64,000 bases of DNA from Cunninghamia lanceolata (Eukaryota > Streptophyta > Pinopsida > Cupressales > Cupressaceae), in the NCBI GenBank assembly GCA_027924645.1, contig BSBN01000233.1:4110501-4174500 (forward strand). The letters are read 5' to 3'. The translations under genes and the position numbers were made by a program. Of the stretch, positions 10,590 through 23,053 are shown in pieces; the first letter of the stretch is position 1, and each line of letters opens with the position of its first letter. The notes beneath the pieces are model-generated. The model was given only the letters and a program-made list of their open reading frames with translations. It was not told the DNA's origin and made no database searches.

Positions 10590-11604
10590 GCTTGAGGTAA
10601 AGGGCAGTCCATTTTTTTTATGTAATATAGTGTAAGTAGTGTACAGTTTTCTGTTTGTTATTTTCTTTTTTCTATTTTGCTGTTTGTACAGCCTGTTTGT
10701 ACACTCTATTTGTACAGTCTTCTTTTGCTTTTTTTTCCTTTTTTTGTTGTTTCTTTTACAGTCTGTTGGTTGGTTTATTTGTTGTCTCCTTAGCAGGGAT
10801 CTTTGTTTTCCTTTAGAGTATGAAGGAGCAAGCTAACAACCATTGAAAACAGTATAAAATTTAGAATATTCAAGTTAACCATTTGTAATTTATGCATAAC
10901 TTGTTGTGACTGTCATGAATGTAGAGAGTTGTTTAGCTTCTAAAATTTAGTATTCAATAATAGTGATTGAGAATTCAAGGGAAGTTTCTCACGATGGCAC
11001 ACCTAAAATCCTTGGGTTTGTTGAACTTACCAATGTAGATATTAGGTGAAAAATCTAAGGTCACCCTTGCTACCATTACAATTCTCAGCTTAATTTTGGC
11101 AAGTGCTCATTCCTTGCATCATAAAGTTACAAATTGCTATATCTTGTGAAATTTCTATCAAACATCAAAATCAATCAAATATAAAATATAAAAATATAAT
11201 AAAGTGGATTATACTAAAAATCTAGATTAAGCCATCTAAGTAACTCTACCAGGGCTATGGAAGCTCGCTGGCAGTGGGGCTATACTTAGGAGAATTGTAA
11301 TGATAACCTTGCCAGGGCTATGGATGCTCATTGGCAGCAAGGCTCTATCTGGTCAGCTATGAGGGAATATCCTCAAATACATAGGCTAATATCAGTCACC
11401 GGTTTGTTCAACCAATCTTCAAGATGAGGATAATTAATCACGTGCACACACTTAAACTAAAAATGAAAATTCATGCACCCTTATTGAATACCTTAGGTCT
11501 CAAGTTGAATAATAATTTGCAGGAAAGATAGTTGGAAGTTATGGATTTATTTCATTTAGTTTTCTTGAATAATTTGAATTTAATTGTTTTGTTTGGTTTC
11601 TAGT
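10590..11604 (+). other. 3' untranslated region; no clear polypurine tract
   Basis: About 1 kb between the integrase stop and the 3' LTR. The first 170 bp are T-rich with repeated TTTGTACA words. Near 11250-11345 the phrase CCAGGGCTATGGA occurs twice about 75 bp apart, each time followed by a GCTC-TGGCAG variant. The bases immediately before the LTR (TTTTGTTTGGTTTCTAGT) are not purine-rich, so the expected plus-strand primer site is not visible there. Confidence 0.7.
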
Positions 11605-14426
11605 TGTTGTGATGTTCACAACATGCCCCATTTTACTCCTCAGCAAAATGAGGACCCCTGCTGTGGCTTTGCTTTGCTTTTCTGTTTTGCTTCTTTTTTG
11701 TTTCTGTGGGTCTGTCTAGTGGTAAAGGGAAAAGAGGGTTAAAATTGCAAACCTTGTTAAAAATAGAGAAAAGATGCATTTTCAGGACCAGGGAATAATA
11801 TGGTTGGATTCCTTGTGAAAAATGAGCTAGGGTTGCTTTTTGAACCATCTTAAAATTTTCCATATTTTACAAGTTATGGGCATTTTCGTAAAATATACAA
11901 GGGAAGGGTTTGCTGTTTGCACATACAAGTTTGTTTGTAATCGGGTTCATCTACAAGGTTGTTTACATGTTGAGTCACTTGCATGTTGCACATATAATGC
12001 CCTTTATACATCGCTTTCATATACAAAGGTGATTGTATGTCCTTCACCTTGTATGCATTTTAATAATAAAGGTTCTATGTATACATACAAGGTGGACCCG
12101 AAATGTTATGAAATAGGATTTAATGGTTGTATGTAGGCGGGCTTGTATGTTAAGTAAACATACAAGTGTAACATACAATGAAATATACACTGTGCAGACC
12201 CGAAAAGTTATTAAAAGGAGTTGACTATTTGTATGTTCGATGCTTTGTATGTTTCGGCGTTTGTATGTTTCAAACATACAAATGAAACATACAAAGGGTG
12301 AAGTATACAAGGCACTGTATACATACAAACAAATACATACAAGTGTGAATGATACAAGAGGAGAGAGAAATGTGGTCCCCACCACTTGTATATCGAGCGT
12401 TTGTATGTTGCCGATATACAAGCAAATGATACAAGTTAAAGGATACAAAGGGCAGAACCGAAACATTATCAAATGAGATTAAATGATTGCATGTAACTGC
12501 CTTGTATGCATGTTTGAGATACAAAGCAAAACATACATGGTAATTTATGCATTGCGATAAACATACAATGCGGATCTCAACAAAGAATTAAATTTGGTTA
12601 AGTAGATGTATCATTACTCAATATATATAAAAAATGCATACCAATATACAAAGCTGTGGATACAAGAGAAAGTTAGAATGAGTTAATTTGTTATATGTAT
12701 ATCCGATTGTATATTGGAAGATACAAGCACAATATGCATCGAAGTATACATTGGGCGGAATTGAAAGTTATAAAATTGAGTTAAGTGCTTGTATGTTCTA
12801 TGCCCGAATGCATATGAAGAGATACATACATTGCCGATATACAGCGTGGAACTTAGAGAAAATTAAAATCTGGTTAAACGAATGTATCATGCCCATCTTG
12901 TACATTGGAAGATATAGGGAATTAAGCAAGGAAAAGGGCAGGAAAGCATAGCGATGGATTTTTGAAGCCCGATGCATGTTTTTTGGTCAACGATGGTTGA
13001 CCCGACCCTTTTAAACGCTGCGTATGCATTTAGATATGCGATTAATCACTGTTTCAGGACCTGATATCTGTGTTTACACTCTCAGCCTGATTCAATGTAA
13101 TGTTTAATTTTTTCCTGCTAGTTTTATTAAATGATGATACTTATTGCTTGTTTGTTTTTGTAGGTTTGTAGTTGAGGAAGGAGATGAAACTTGATGCCAA
13201 TGACATCATGGAAGGGAGATCCAATCTCAGAGGCAGAGGAAGATAAGGATGGAGCGCAAGAAGTCAAGGGTCTTCAATGATGGAGACAAAATGTGCAAAG
13301 ACATCATTGCAACAGACAACAGAAGTTATTATTGAGCTGCTAGGGTTTCCAGAAGGGCATATTTCACCCAGATTTGATGTATGCTTAGAGATATTTTTGG
13401 AGACTTGTTTTCCAACATTTATTGTTGTAACCAGAGGTTTGAACCATTGCTTAACTAAGGTTTTGAGCTATATTGAGGACAGTCAAGTCTATATATTGTG
13501 CCTCTGTACACTGTAATATTTTACACAGGGATTTGTAACAGCAAGATTTTGTAAAATTAGCACTTAGCATAGCATTTAGAAGTAGAAGGAGGTTGCCTGT
13601 GTCTGCAATAAGGAACATGTGGAACATCCTGCTTCCTTAGTGTATCTGTAAAGATTGTAAGTTTTTTGTAATTTGATCATTGAAGCTAGGAGTCATTCAG
13701 ACATTGTAAATCTTATATGACTGTCTGTTTCTAATACAATTGAATCTGGAATTCTGCATCTATCTTCTGAGTGTTTTCTTGCTCTTCATTGTGTTTGAAA
13801 CATTTTCTCTTAGAACTTGCAATTTTAGGTGTATGTTTGTGAAAATGCTCAGAACTTACATTTAAGGTTTTTAGTCTATGGATTTGATCAATTTGCTGCA
13901 TTATTTACAAAGTGCATAATAGAACAATTAGATCCTTCGATAGAATGAATGATGTTTAGTTTAGATCTTTCTAACTTTTCCCAACCCATATGAAAATACT
14001 TAGCTTAAAACGCAAAAATTTAAAGGAAATTGTCTCATATTTGAAAGAAGCATACATAGCTGAGTTGAAAGTAGACAGTTTTCATAATATTGAAGAGGAG
14101 AAAGCTTACAATAATATAAATCATTTAAAGCTTTGTAAACATAGTAACAAGTTTATGCAAAAAGAATGAACAACATACTGATATTTATGATCTTTTCCAT
14201 AGTTTGAGTCCAGTAAACCATCAAGAAACCCTAAATCACGTAAGGCCCCTTGAACATTACAGCTTCACATCAACGTACTAAATTTACCCAACAGGTCAAG
14301 ACCTGACCATATTAAACTTGGGATTAAGCAAATCTTAATCAATTTCTTCATATCTTTCAAGTCAGTTAGGTTCATTCTATGTGAATTTTAACTATTGTTA
14401 TGACTATGTTAAAACAATTATCAACA
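11605..14426 (+). repeat. 3' LTR of the first gypsy element
   Basis: 2,822 bp, direct copy of 860-3690, from TGTTGTGATG to ATTATCAACA. The initial inverted repeat and the TTGTATGT-rich block are preserved. Differences from the 5' copy are scattered and mostly transitions. Confidence 0.93.
13489..13497 (+). promoter_or_regulatory. Candidate TATA box of the 3' LTR
   Basis: CTATATATT, at the position equivalent to 2754-2762. If active it would drive transcription out of the element into the flank from 14432. Confidence 0.5.
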
Positions 14427-14431
14427 GGGGG
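14427..14431. repeat. Target-site duplication GGGGG, right copy
   Basis: Follows the CA end of the 3' LTR and matches 855-859. Confidence 0.8.
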
Positions 14432-16140
14432 TTTTCAGAGTATTCTCTGATAGTCTTTTCTTATACCAATAGTCCTTGTTATTGCTTTACTTGGTGTGAC
14501 CGCACATTCTCTCTTCGATGAAAGGTCATCAGTGTTACTTTCTCCATCAACGGTTCTTAAAATCTTGTCCCTGATCATTGCTCTCATACTGATACTCTTT
14601 TTAGCCTGTCTCATATAAAACATGGATCAGTATAATGAAAGTGAGGTCTTGCCGAAGTTTAGGAACTGAAGCCCTTCATTACAGTACAGTTTGATGAGTG
14701 ATACACCCATTTGTGGTGAAAGTCATGTGATTTTTATGGAATATACCAATTATCATTATGATTTTGGGCCTAATGTTTTCTGATTTGGTTGAACATGGGT
14801 GGGTAGGAATACAGGAAAATTTTAAATTTTCCTGTCCCAACAGGCGTACTGACACAAACACTATCATTTACACTATATAATGTATATTGTCCATACTTAG
14901 CTATTTATACTTCTAGAGTAAAGTCTCTTTGTCATGCTAGTGGAATCTCTTTTCTTTATTGTCATCAATGACAATATTAAATCATTCATCAGAGCAGTGT
15001 CACTTGCCAACAATATGATCATCAATGATGGCAAGGGATCAAATGAGTATAATGACCTATTTTCCATAAATAGGAGTGGGATAGGTAAAGAACGAAATGG
15101 TTAGCCTCCCTACTCAGAAGAATGATTTGATTCTCAGGTAACTACCAATTTGTCTTGGAGCTATACTGCAAGGAAGGAAATATTTTTTCTTGTTATGCTT
15201 AAAGGATGCCTTTGGCATATTTTGTTTCTAAAAAGGATTTGTAAAGGATTGTCAAATTAAAACATGACATCTGTACATGGCCTGAAGCTTGTTTTTCTCC
15301 CTTGTTTCTATAAAAGGGAATCTAGGGCCATTTTGCAAGGGTTCTAAATCTCTATTTTGGATAGTAATGCATTTGTGTTCTTGTCTAGAGTGAATAGAAG
15401 AAAGTTACTTTTCATTTTGTGTTCAAATGTGTAGGGCAATGAATCATTTTCAATTTTGAGTATATTTTCATACTGGTTGTGAAACTCTCTCCAAATGTAT
15501 GATCAGTGAAGTTAATATGAATGCTGAATATCAAGGATATTTTGATTCATCTTTGCAATCCCCTATAATGTGTGTATTATCTTTGGCTTTCTCTTAAGGA
15601 GATAAATAATTTCCTCATAAATACTCTGTTAATTTCATTTTGCATTATGGTTTAAAGGATAGTTTTATAGTTCTAAGTGTAGGAGATATTAATGCAAGGT
15701 ATTAATATGATTGGTCCAATTGTAATGAAGTAAGATTTCTTGAAGGATACACTTATTGTATGCAACTTGACTCTGTAACCCTAGGATTAGGCATCAATTT
15801 CTTACTGAGATGAAGTGTTGATTTAGATCCATCTTACAAATCAAAATCAAGATCATTTCTATTTCTGTTATTATTTTAGGAGTAGAATTGGACTAATAAT
15901 CATTCTTAATCATGGTCTGAATTGAGTTGCCAGAGGATTAAGCCAATCTAATAGGAATCGGTCATTTCCTTGGTGTATTTTCATTGCAAACCTTCTATTT
16001 TATAGCAACATCCTAAACAAGTTTAAAGTATCTTTAGATGTTGTAAAGGGTACACCCACCTTGGTCTTGTAGAACCAAAAGTACAGAGGATTCCAACTCC
16101 TTGTTGAATCCTATTCATTGGCCACTGACCTAGAATCCTT
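14432..16140. other. Decayed sequence, no gene recognised
   Basis: Continuation of the pre-insertion flank. AT-rich, no long frame and no motif I recognise. It may be the 5' part of the element whose last ORF is at 16141-17088, since that frame becomes unreadable upstream through several stops and shifts. Confidence 0.45.
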
Positions 16141-17088
16141 AAGTATAAGAAATTGGATAAATATTTAGAGGATTTAGACAATTAGTTGGAGGAACCAATA
16201 GACATGATGGCCGACATGATTGTCCAATTGATGAGGTGTTGGCCACCTACAAGGGTTTATCCCCTTTATCTACAAAAGCAATATTCATGCTTTCAATTTA
16301 GCCAGATTTATAGTGATGCCCCTATTTCACTTTTTACACCTACTTTATTTCTAACAGCCTACCAAAAAGCTACCCCTAAGATGCAGAATCAATTGTGTGA
16401 ATTCTACTCGCATGATTTAGCCATTCTATATGACACCCACTAGAATCCCCTAGTTGTTATTGGGGATATGCAATTGAAGGCCCTAGCATCATTCATGCAG
16501 AATGAGTATGGGAGAGGAATTTTACAGTAGCAGTATAATGAGGGAGATAAATCAATCCCTCTCAAACTTAGGGAAGAATCTCCAGATCCTAACAAGATAG
16601 TGGAGGAATGCATTAATCTAATTGAACAACTTGAGGTGGAAACCAAACTCCTAGAATGTAGAGTAATGTATTATAAGAAATTTAGGGAATTACCCAAGGG
16701 GATTGGTAAGGAGGCTTTGGGTTTCTCACAAGGTAGGTGGAAAGAGTTGACACCAACATTGCAAATGAAAGAGCCTCATTCAGTATTCAACCTCTTAGTA
16801 GAAATCAATAGGGTACATAAATATATAAGATTAGCCAATGAATATGGAATAACTTGGCTACCATTGGTGTTCCATCCACCCATACTTCTTTATCCAATTC
16901 CACATTGGCTGGAGCAGAGGATGAACCAGGTAGTAGAATGGGCTAGGTGGAATAGGTTGGCAGAGCAGAAGGGCTTCTATCTCATGTAGGATAGAGGAGT
17001 GGAAGAACCTACAAATTATAGGGAGATAGCTCTTGAATACAATCAGAGACCTTGGCTGTCGGAGGACATGTTTAGTTGGGGGGTGTGA
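16141..17088 (+). pseudogene. Unknown ORF abutting a polypurine tract and LTR
   Basis: One frame of about 315 codons with four internal TAG stops (16183, 16441, 16528, 16987) and no frameshift; neighbouring residues suggest each was glutamine. I do not recognise the protein. Residues encoded near 16600-16700 (EECINLIEQLEVETKLLE) could form a short coiled coil; the C-terminal third is rich in Trp, Pro and Leu (LPLVFHPPILLYPIPHWLE). The frame ends in TGA 17086, which overlaps a run of six G (17078-17083) and a TGTGATGAGG sequence that looks like an LTR start. That places it as the last ORF of a + strand retroelement, in the place of a 3' or env-like ORF; this is inference. Confidence 0.55.
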
Positions 17089-17201
17089 TGAGGCTATGTT
17101 TTGTCCTATTTCTCTTGCTTTAAGTACATGATTCCTAAGATATTCCCAAACTTTTATATATATTGACTATGTCTATAATCATCCTTAAGACATTGAAAGC
17201 A
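17084..17201 (+). repeat. Possible truncated 3' LTR start
   Basis: TGTGATGAGG follows GTTGGGGGG, the arrangement of a polypurine tract and a 3' LTR. Only about 118 bp remain before an unrelated LTR begins at 17202. The continuation was not found in the window. Confidence 0.4.
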
Positions 17202-18223
17202 TGTTGGCTGAATATTTTGTCCTTAACTCACTAATGGAAAAATGTTTATATCAGCCATAGCTATGATGAGACAAAGTCTCTCCTCTCAGCAAGGGGAGGT
17301 TCCCTCTAGTTGCTTAACTATTACAAACAAATAACTTATGAAACTTATACACACTAAACACTATATTTGTGGTGGTTCCATTTCATCCTATTCTCTTTTC
17401 TCAAAATAGATGCTTCTACTTCAAGATGATGATTTCAATGAAACTGATATTAAAGAACTTATAAACTATCACAAAACCAAAGAAACATAAAGTTTTCTGT
17501 CACCTCACTTACTAATTACAAATAAAATTATTTGAAGTTGAATGCAACCCAAAGTCTTCACACTTCTCCAAGATGATATAAGTAGATTGAATACAGCAAC
17601 TTGTAGCACAAAGTCTTCAAGCTATTTTACTCTCACAAACATAAACACAATCCTCACAAATGATTTGATAATACAAACTCTATCACAATCAAATTAAGAA
17701 CACTCTTAAATCACTTGAAACAATCTCCACACTTCAATTATTACAAAGAAGATTATGATAGTAAGATGTAAGAACAATGCTATCATAACACAAATAACCC
17801 CAAGACAAAAATAGGAATTGAACTTGATTTCTTGTATTGATAAGTATTTGATAATTGATTCTCACAAAGTAGCACAAAGTCTTGATTTGCTTTTCAATTC
17901 ACTAGAGTTTTCTTGCAATAAACAAAAGATAAAAATTACTATAGAGGCCTTCTTTATTTATAGGGAGAGGCCTTGAGAAAATTTAGGAAAAATCTAACTA
18001 CTTTGACTTATTCAAAAATAGGAGTCCTTATTGACTTGGGACATCCTATTTTTTTACATGTAATTAGATATGAGAAAAGTACATGTAAAAGTGTCCAAAA
18101 CTAAATGAAAAGTACATATGAAAATATAGAAAATAAACTAAGGCATGACAATTTGCATCAACTTGCATATCCATTCTTCTTCAAATGAGCATCATACATA
18201 GTGAATGTCGCTTGCATCCCACA
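17202..18223 (-). repeat. LTR of the second gypsy family (solo or remnant)
   Basis: The first ~560 bp align closely with 47265-47815, the 5' LTR of the - strand gypsy element, from TGTTGGCTGAATATTTTG onward. The inner end is set at the CCCACA near 18223, giving TGTGGGATGC as the LTR start on the - strand; this boundary is less certain. A TATA box lies on the - strand at 17955-17962. The adjoining 5-mers (AAGCA left, GCTGT right) do not match, so it is not a clean solo LTR. Confidence 0.7.
17955..17962 (-). promoter_or_regulatory. Candidate LTR TATA box, minus strand
   Basis: TATAAATA on the - strand, preceded by CTCTCCC, about 260 bp into the LTR. Spacing and context are typical of an LTR promoter pointing left. 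Confidence 0.5.
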
Positions 18224-18270
18224 GCTGTCAGGACTAGCAGTGTTCCTAAAGATTACTCAAGCTCTAATCA

Positions 18271-20405
18271 CTATATTTTTACTTTTGTAGTTGCCCTGTC
18301 ATGACTGGTAAACTTGGATTTCAAATTATCTAGTGTTAACTGATAATCTAGAATATTGTCTAGAGAGGCAGCTGAGAAGGCTCTATCTTCAAACTCCCTT
18401 TGAAACATATTTTTGAACCCTTGAATCATTTCATCAGTGGGAAGAAAATGGTAATCCTCAGATGTCAGATTACATGGGAGCTCCTCCAGTTTGTGAAAAA
18501 GACTAACATCACTTTCTTCGCTGATTTCCTTAGCACTCTTCAAGTCCTTGATACATTAATGACTCTTTAGTTTCCACATAAGACTCATAATTTGAAACAA
18601 TACCAAGTGATATCAGAGTTCTTGTTTTCAGCTTTTTTATCTCAATCCACATCTCTAGGCTTTCATCTAGATACTCAATGTCTTGAGAAATGGTATCCAC
18701 TATGCCATCTAGTTCAACTCTTATTTTTTCCATTCTACTTGTCTTCTTGGCTGTACTGGTAAGAAGAGATAATCCGTGTTCCTGCATTTTATCAAGGTAT
18801 TCTTCAATAGCTCTCTTTCACATGAGTCTTCTCTACCCTCTGAACAATAGGATCTTCCACTGTAATTGCCTCCGGTGTGATTGACTTAGATGTCAAAGTA
18901 ATTTTTCTCACCACTACAGCCAACTATTCTACCATTGCTTTGTACTGCTCTTTCATTTCCTTCTCATGATCAAATTTCACAAGGAATTGAGTGTAGATTG
19001 GACATCAACTTTGGCACTTTCATGTGTGATCTTGGCAAGTTCAATCCTAGAAATAGAATAGTCACTCATGCTAAAACATTCCATAGTTGCATTTGGTGGC
19101 GGATGAGAAATTTCCACATATTTATGGCCCTTGTTTTCTAGAAGCTGAGAAAGAGTCTTGGGCTTCTTTTGTGTCTTTTCCTTCACTAGCATCAACTTCC
19201 CAAAGTCAAAGTCATCTAGGGAGATGGCTTGTTTCTTCCTCTTAGGAGTGTAAGCTGAAAGCCATGGAAGAAGCTCTAATGTACTAACATTTATATCAGA
19301 CCCCATTGTTGGTGCAGAAGGAAACGTGCTTACACTCGTGGTAGTGATGATGGGAGGAGTATTTGTAAACACGACACTTGGTACATCCACATTAGCAACT
19401 TGCTTAGTACCCAAAACAAAATGTTCAAAAATTATGGAGTCACCTATATCATATGAGGGTGAAGACAAACTAGGAATTGATCCTGAAGAACAAAGAACAT
19501 TATCAAAGGTCACATTAGGATTATCAAAGATTTTTCTTGAGGATGACGGTGGCTTAGATGACTGGATATCAATGGGAGAAATTGGGGTTGTAGGAGGAAT
19601 AGGTAAAGAAACTGAAACATATACATTAGGTTGAGGAGAAGGGACTTCAATTTCTTGTGACACATTTCTTTGTAGAGAAATGGTTGTGTCCTGTAGATTC
19701 TTACATATGACCATCTCCTTCTTCTTTCCCCTATTCTTCAACTTCCATTTTCTTAGAAGCAAATTCCTCCTCTATCACTTTGGCCTTATTTTCTTTTGAA
19801 AAAAATTTAATCTTAGGCTTGGGAGCCTTAGATGTACTAGGAGTATCACTTTTGTTCTTGGTTCTCAAGTCATCCTTTTTCCCTATTTGTTCTAAGGCCT
19901 CCTCTTCAGAACTAGTTATGAAGTCCTTCAAAGGTATACCTTTGCTTAGAAGCCACAAATTGGTGTTTTCTAGAATTGGGTCAAACCTCTTTCTCAAAGA
20001 AGTTAACTCCTTTGACCATTGCATAGTAGGTAAGGGAGAATTCACAATTTGTTCATTGATATATCTAGGATTAACAACATCTTCGTTATCCACCATACCT
20101 TTTGGAATATCAGCTAAGCCCAAATATTCAATTTGGCTTAAAGACAACCTACTGTAATCTAGCTTCCTAATGTCCTCTTTTGTTCTCAAGTCAACCCAAA
20201 TATCCTCCACCATCGGCTCATGAAATTGAGTTTTTCTCCTGATCTTATCTTTCACTCCCCGATAATCAAATTTAGGTCTCCTCTTGAATTGCTTCATGGT
20301 TGACCATCTGTATTTTAGTTTCCATTGCTTTGTCTTTAGCAGTAGTTACAATAGAATACCTACCAATCTCAACAGGAAACCTGAATCTAGTTTTCTTTAA
20401 CTCCA
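18271..20405 (-). pseudogene. Unknown multi-segment ORF, frameshifted
   Basis: Reads leftward from a likely ATG at about 20405 (MELKKTRFRFPVEIGRYS). Open segments are 20297-19731, 19762-18977, 18787-18530 and 18543-18271; they lie in different frames, so there are at least three shifts, the first near 20283. I do not recognise the protein. The first 190 residues are basic and charged, the middle 260 are Pro/Ser/Thr-rich and then carry a basic patch and SLDDFDFGKL, and the last 170 are rich in Glu, Leu and Lys with coiled-coil character. No nucleic-acid enzyme motif is visible. It ends about 47 bp before the LTR at 17202-18223 in the same orientation, so it may be the internal region of a non-autonomous element; unproven. 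Confidence 0.5.
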
Positions 20406-21302
20406 TTTGTTTGTTATGAACTATTTGTTAATAGATTTGTCACTTCAAATTTATAATCTCTCGCCCACACAAATGACAATCCAGCCAACAGTTGAGTCAC
20501 TTGCAATGATTAGTTGCAAGTGCTCTCTACTTATTTTATAAGGCATAGCTACCTTCAAATGGTTTGTGTAAGGCCTGCCCCTATCAAATAGGTATGTACC
20601 TTGTCATTTATAAAGTTCTAGATTATATGATAAAATGAATTGATTATTTTATGATATAATTGGGTGATGGATATGTACTTAGTTAGATCATGCCTTCTCA
20701 TTGGCCATTATATGTTCTTCGGCTATGGTCTCAATTGTTGGATTTGATGTGTTGTGCGTACCCTGTGAAGTGTTTGTGTTAATTGCATGTTCCTTGTGGT
20801 CTTGATTGTTCTTTCATCTTATTGGGTTTCCTTGAGTTTGGTTGTGGTGTGCTTGCAAATAACCTACTTGCTTTTGATGCGAAGTGGATTTAGTTTAATG
20901 ACTCTTGTGGGTTGATCCCTTGCATATTAATGAGGATGTTATGAATGATTCAATTTCCTTGTGAGTTGAAAGTTGGTTTAAAGTCTCCTTCACTTCCTTG
21001 GATTTTAAATTTGCTTGGGTTGGAGTGCTTGCTATTAGCCTTCATGATTTCTGACAAGGGATTGAATTAATTGACAACTTTCATGGGTTGGTACCTTGCA
21101 TTATAATGTTACGTTGTGACTTTTTTGTAATGCTTTCTTTAGTGTGTCATATTTATTCCTTGTGCTTTTCATGTGAAGGTAGTGGGGAATCCATTGCATG
21201 TAGAGGTACTATTTTTAATACAAATTTATAATATTCTATATTTTATATTTATTTTATTATGTAACTTGACTAATAATTCTATCGTGTACTGATATGTATT
21301 TT

Positions 21303-21305
<3 letters not shown>
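20406..21305. other. No gene recognised
   Basis: AT-rich sequence upstream of the - strand ORF. It includes CCAGCCAACA at 20481-20490, the reverse complement of the first bases of the LTR at 17202, but the match stops after about ten bases and flanking 5-mers do not agree. Confidence 0.4.

Positions 21306-21351
<46 letters not shown>
21306..21351. repeat. TA dinucleotide microsatellite
   Basis: About 23 uninterrupted TA units between TTCTT and GGTCTAAC. Confidence 0.97.
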
Positions 21352-21353
<2 letters not shown>

Positions 21354-23053
21354 TCTAACACCACAAGGGGTATGTCAACAATATTTCTACCAAGTTCCAT
21401 CTAGTGCACACAGAAATTTCTATTATATCACTACGTATTAGTAGTTAGTTATGTTCACAACACTATCAAATTTATGTTAACACAATTCTATGTTGTATAG
21501 GTGGGTGTTGGGTAGTTGATAATTGAGTTGAATCTCTTATATGTTCCAACTCTTATGTTTGATGATGTGGTCACGTAACTATAGTGATGTTTATTCCTCA
21601 CTTGTTTGGAAGAGGTCTAATTGAGAGGGTGAAGTACAACATTCTTATTTGATTTAATCTTAGATTATTTCAAAAAGTAAGAGTTGTTAAATGTTGATTG
21701 ATAGATTGGATACTTTGAGTTGAGGTGAACCAATGGCATGGTTCACGTTACTTATCTCTACTCAAGGGACTACTATGGTAGATTAGGTGCTATTGTAGCT
21801 ACATGTTACAAAAACTAGTTATGTATAAGGTAGATATATTTGCATGTGGTAGTAATTAGCTTCTTGTATTTGCATTGATAGACGTGGTCTTGAGTTCATG
21901 AATTTTAATGGCGTGACTTGCATCCACCCAACTCTTATTGTAAGAGAGTTATAATTTAAACTGGAACGTTTGTAGCATGATTGAAAACCTTGTTCTCATG
22001 CCTTGGATAGCTGAATTTTCTCCTAGGGGAGAATAATGAATTTTGGTTATAAAAGCACAATCAAATTATTGAGATTCATTTCTTTTCTCAACTATGATTC
22101 ATGTAGATTGGTGCTATTAATCTTGCCCTAGTATCGCGAGATGGGGGGGATGTAAACTAGAAAAAATAAATAAATGGGGATTGGCACGGTATACAAGTTC
22201 CACCATTTCACTAATGCAAGCAAGATTTGAAATTAGAATGAGCACTAGAAATTTGATATGTAAAAGGATTGTATAACATATAGGATGAGAGCATGCCTTG
22301 CCTTGGAGGGTGTTGGGAAATGGGCAAATATTTTTTTTTATTTTACTTACTCTCAGCCCTTCGCTTTTAGAGGTGGCAACCACTAATGCTCCAACGGGTT
22401 TTTAGGGGTAAAGTCTATAGATTTTTCTGGCAAACAAAAAATGGGACATAGCAGACATAATGAAGGTAGGTAGCACCCAAAATGTGGAAGTGCAGGCCAA
22501 GTTGTGGGGGCCCGTGTTCGAAGGGAGGGCCATCAGTATTGTCAGAGGGGGAAGGAAAAAGTGCGAAGGGGAGTAGCAGGGGAGTGGGGGGAAGATGGGA
22601 GGAGCTGAGGGAGAGTGCGAAGGAAAAACAAAGGAGACACCCTCAGAGGAATCGACCCAAACCCATGGAGGAAGCCTCGTGTCTGTGTTGAAAGGTATTT
22701 GCACCAGATCTATTTTTATGCAATTTCGTTATGTACAGAAAGAGCTACAAAATTTCACAAAAAAACAAAGAAACAAAGGTTCCACAGCTCTTCCTCTGTT
22801 TCCCCTCTCTAAAAACTGATGGGAGATAATTTTATGGTTTTGTCAAACTGTTTAATGGTTTTGTCGAACTGCCCTTTGTTTACGATTTACCAGAAGTTGC
22901 TCGTTGTTTTTGTAGCACTTTAGTTAGATATTCAATACGTTGGGAAGGTATTACTGTCTCTAAATAAACCAAACACTTGTGAAAAGGAGTTTGGCCGACA
23001 GGAACAACCGATGAGTTTAGAAAATTTTCCAGTGCAGAGAACTCTGAGTAGGG
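21352..23053. other. No gene recognised; short GC-richer island
   Basis: Mostly AT-rich. Between about 22440 and 22690 G content rises sharply (GTTGTGGGGGCCCGTG, GGGGGAAGGAAAAAGTG) and frames are open on both strands for 60-100 codons, but composition explains this and no protein pattern is visible. Confidence 0.4.

Larger units (their letters stand above)
860..14426 (+). mobile_element. Full-length Ty3/gypsy (Tat-like) LTR retrotransposon
   Basis: About 13.6 kb. Seen: two direct LTRs of about 2.83 kb that open with TG and close with CA, a 5-bp duplication, a primer-binding site 6 nt after the 5' LTR, and gag, protease, RNase H, RT, second RNase H and integrase in that order. No chromodomain follows integrase, and an extra archaeal-type RNase H is present; both features belong to the Tat branch of Ty3/gypsy. 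By my reading the pol frames hold 15 in-frame stops and at least three frameshifts, so it is dead for protein production. The first ~205 aligned LTR positions differ at about 12 sites, mostly transitions, so the insertion is not recent. Confidence 0.93.

Noticed and set aside
20481..20490. CCAGCCAACA as the right inverted terminus of an element starting TGTTGGCTG at 17202
   Set aside because: The match is about ten bases, and the adjacent 5-mers (AAGCA, GTTGA) do not form a duplication. Likely chance.
22402..22819. ORFs on both strands in a G-rich island, once considered a host exon or CpG promoter
   Set aside because: No splice signals, no domain, and the frames follow base composition.
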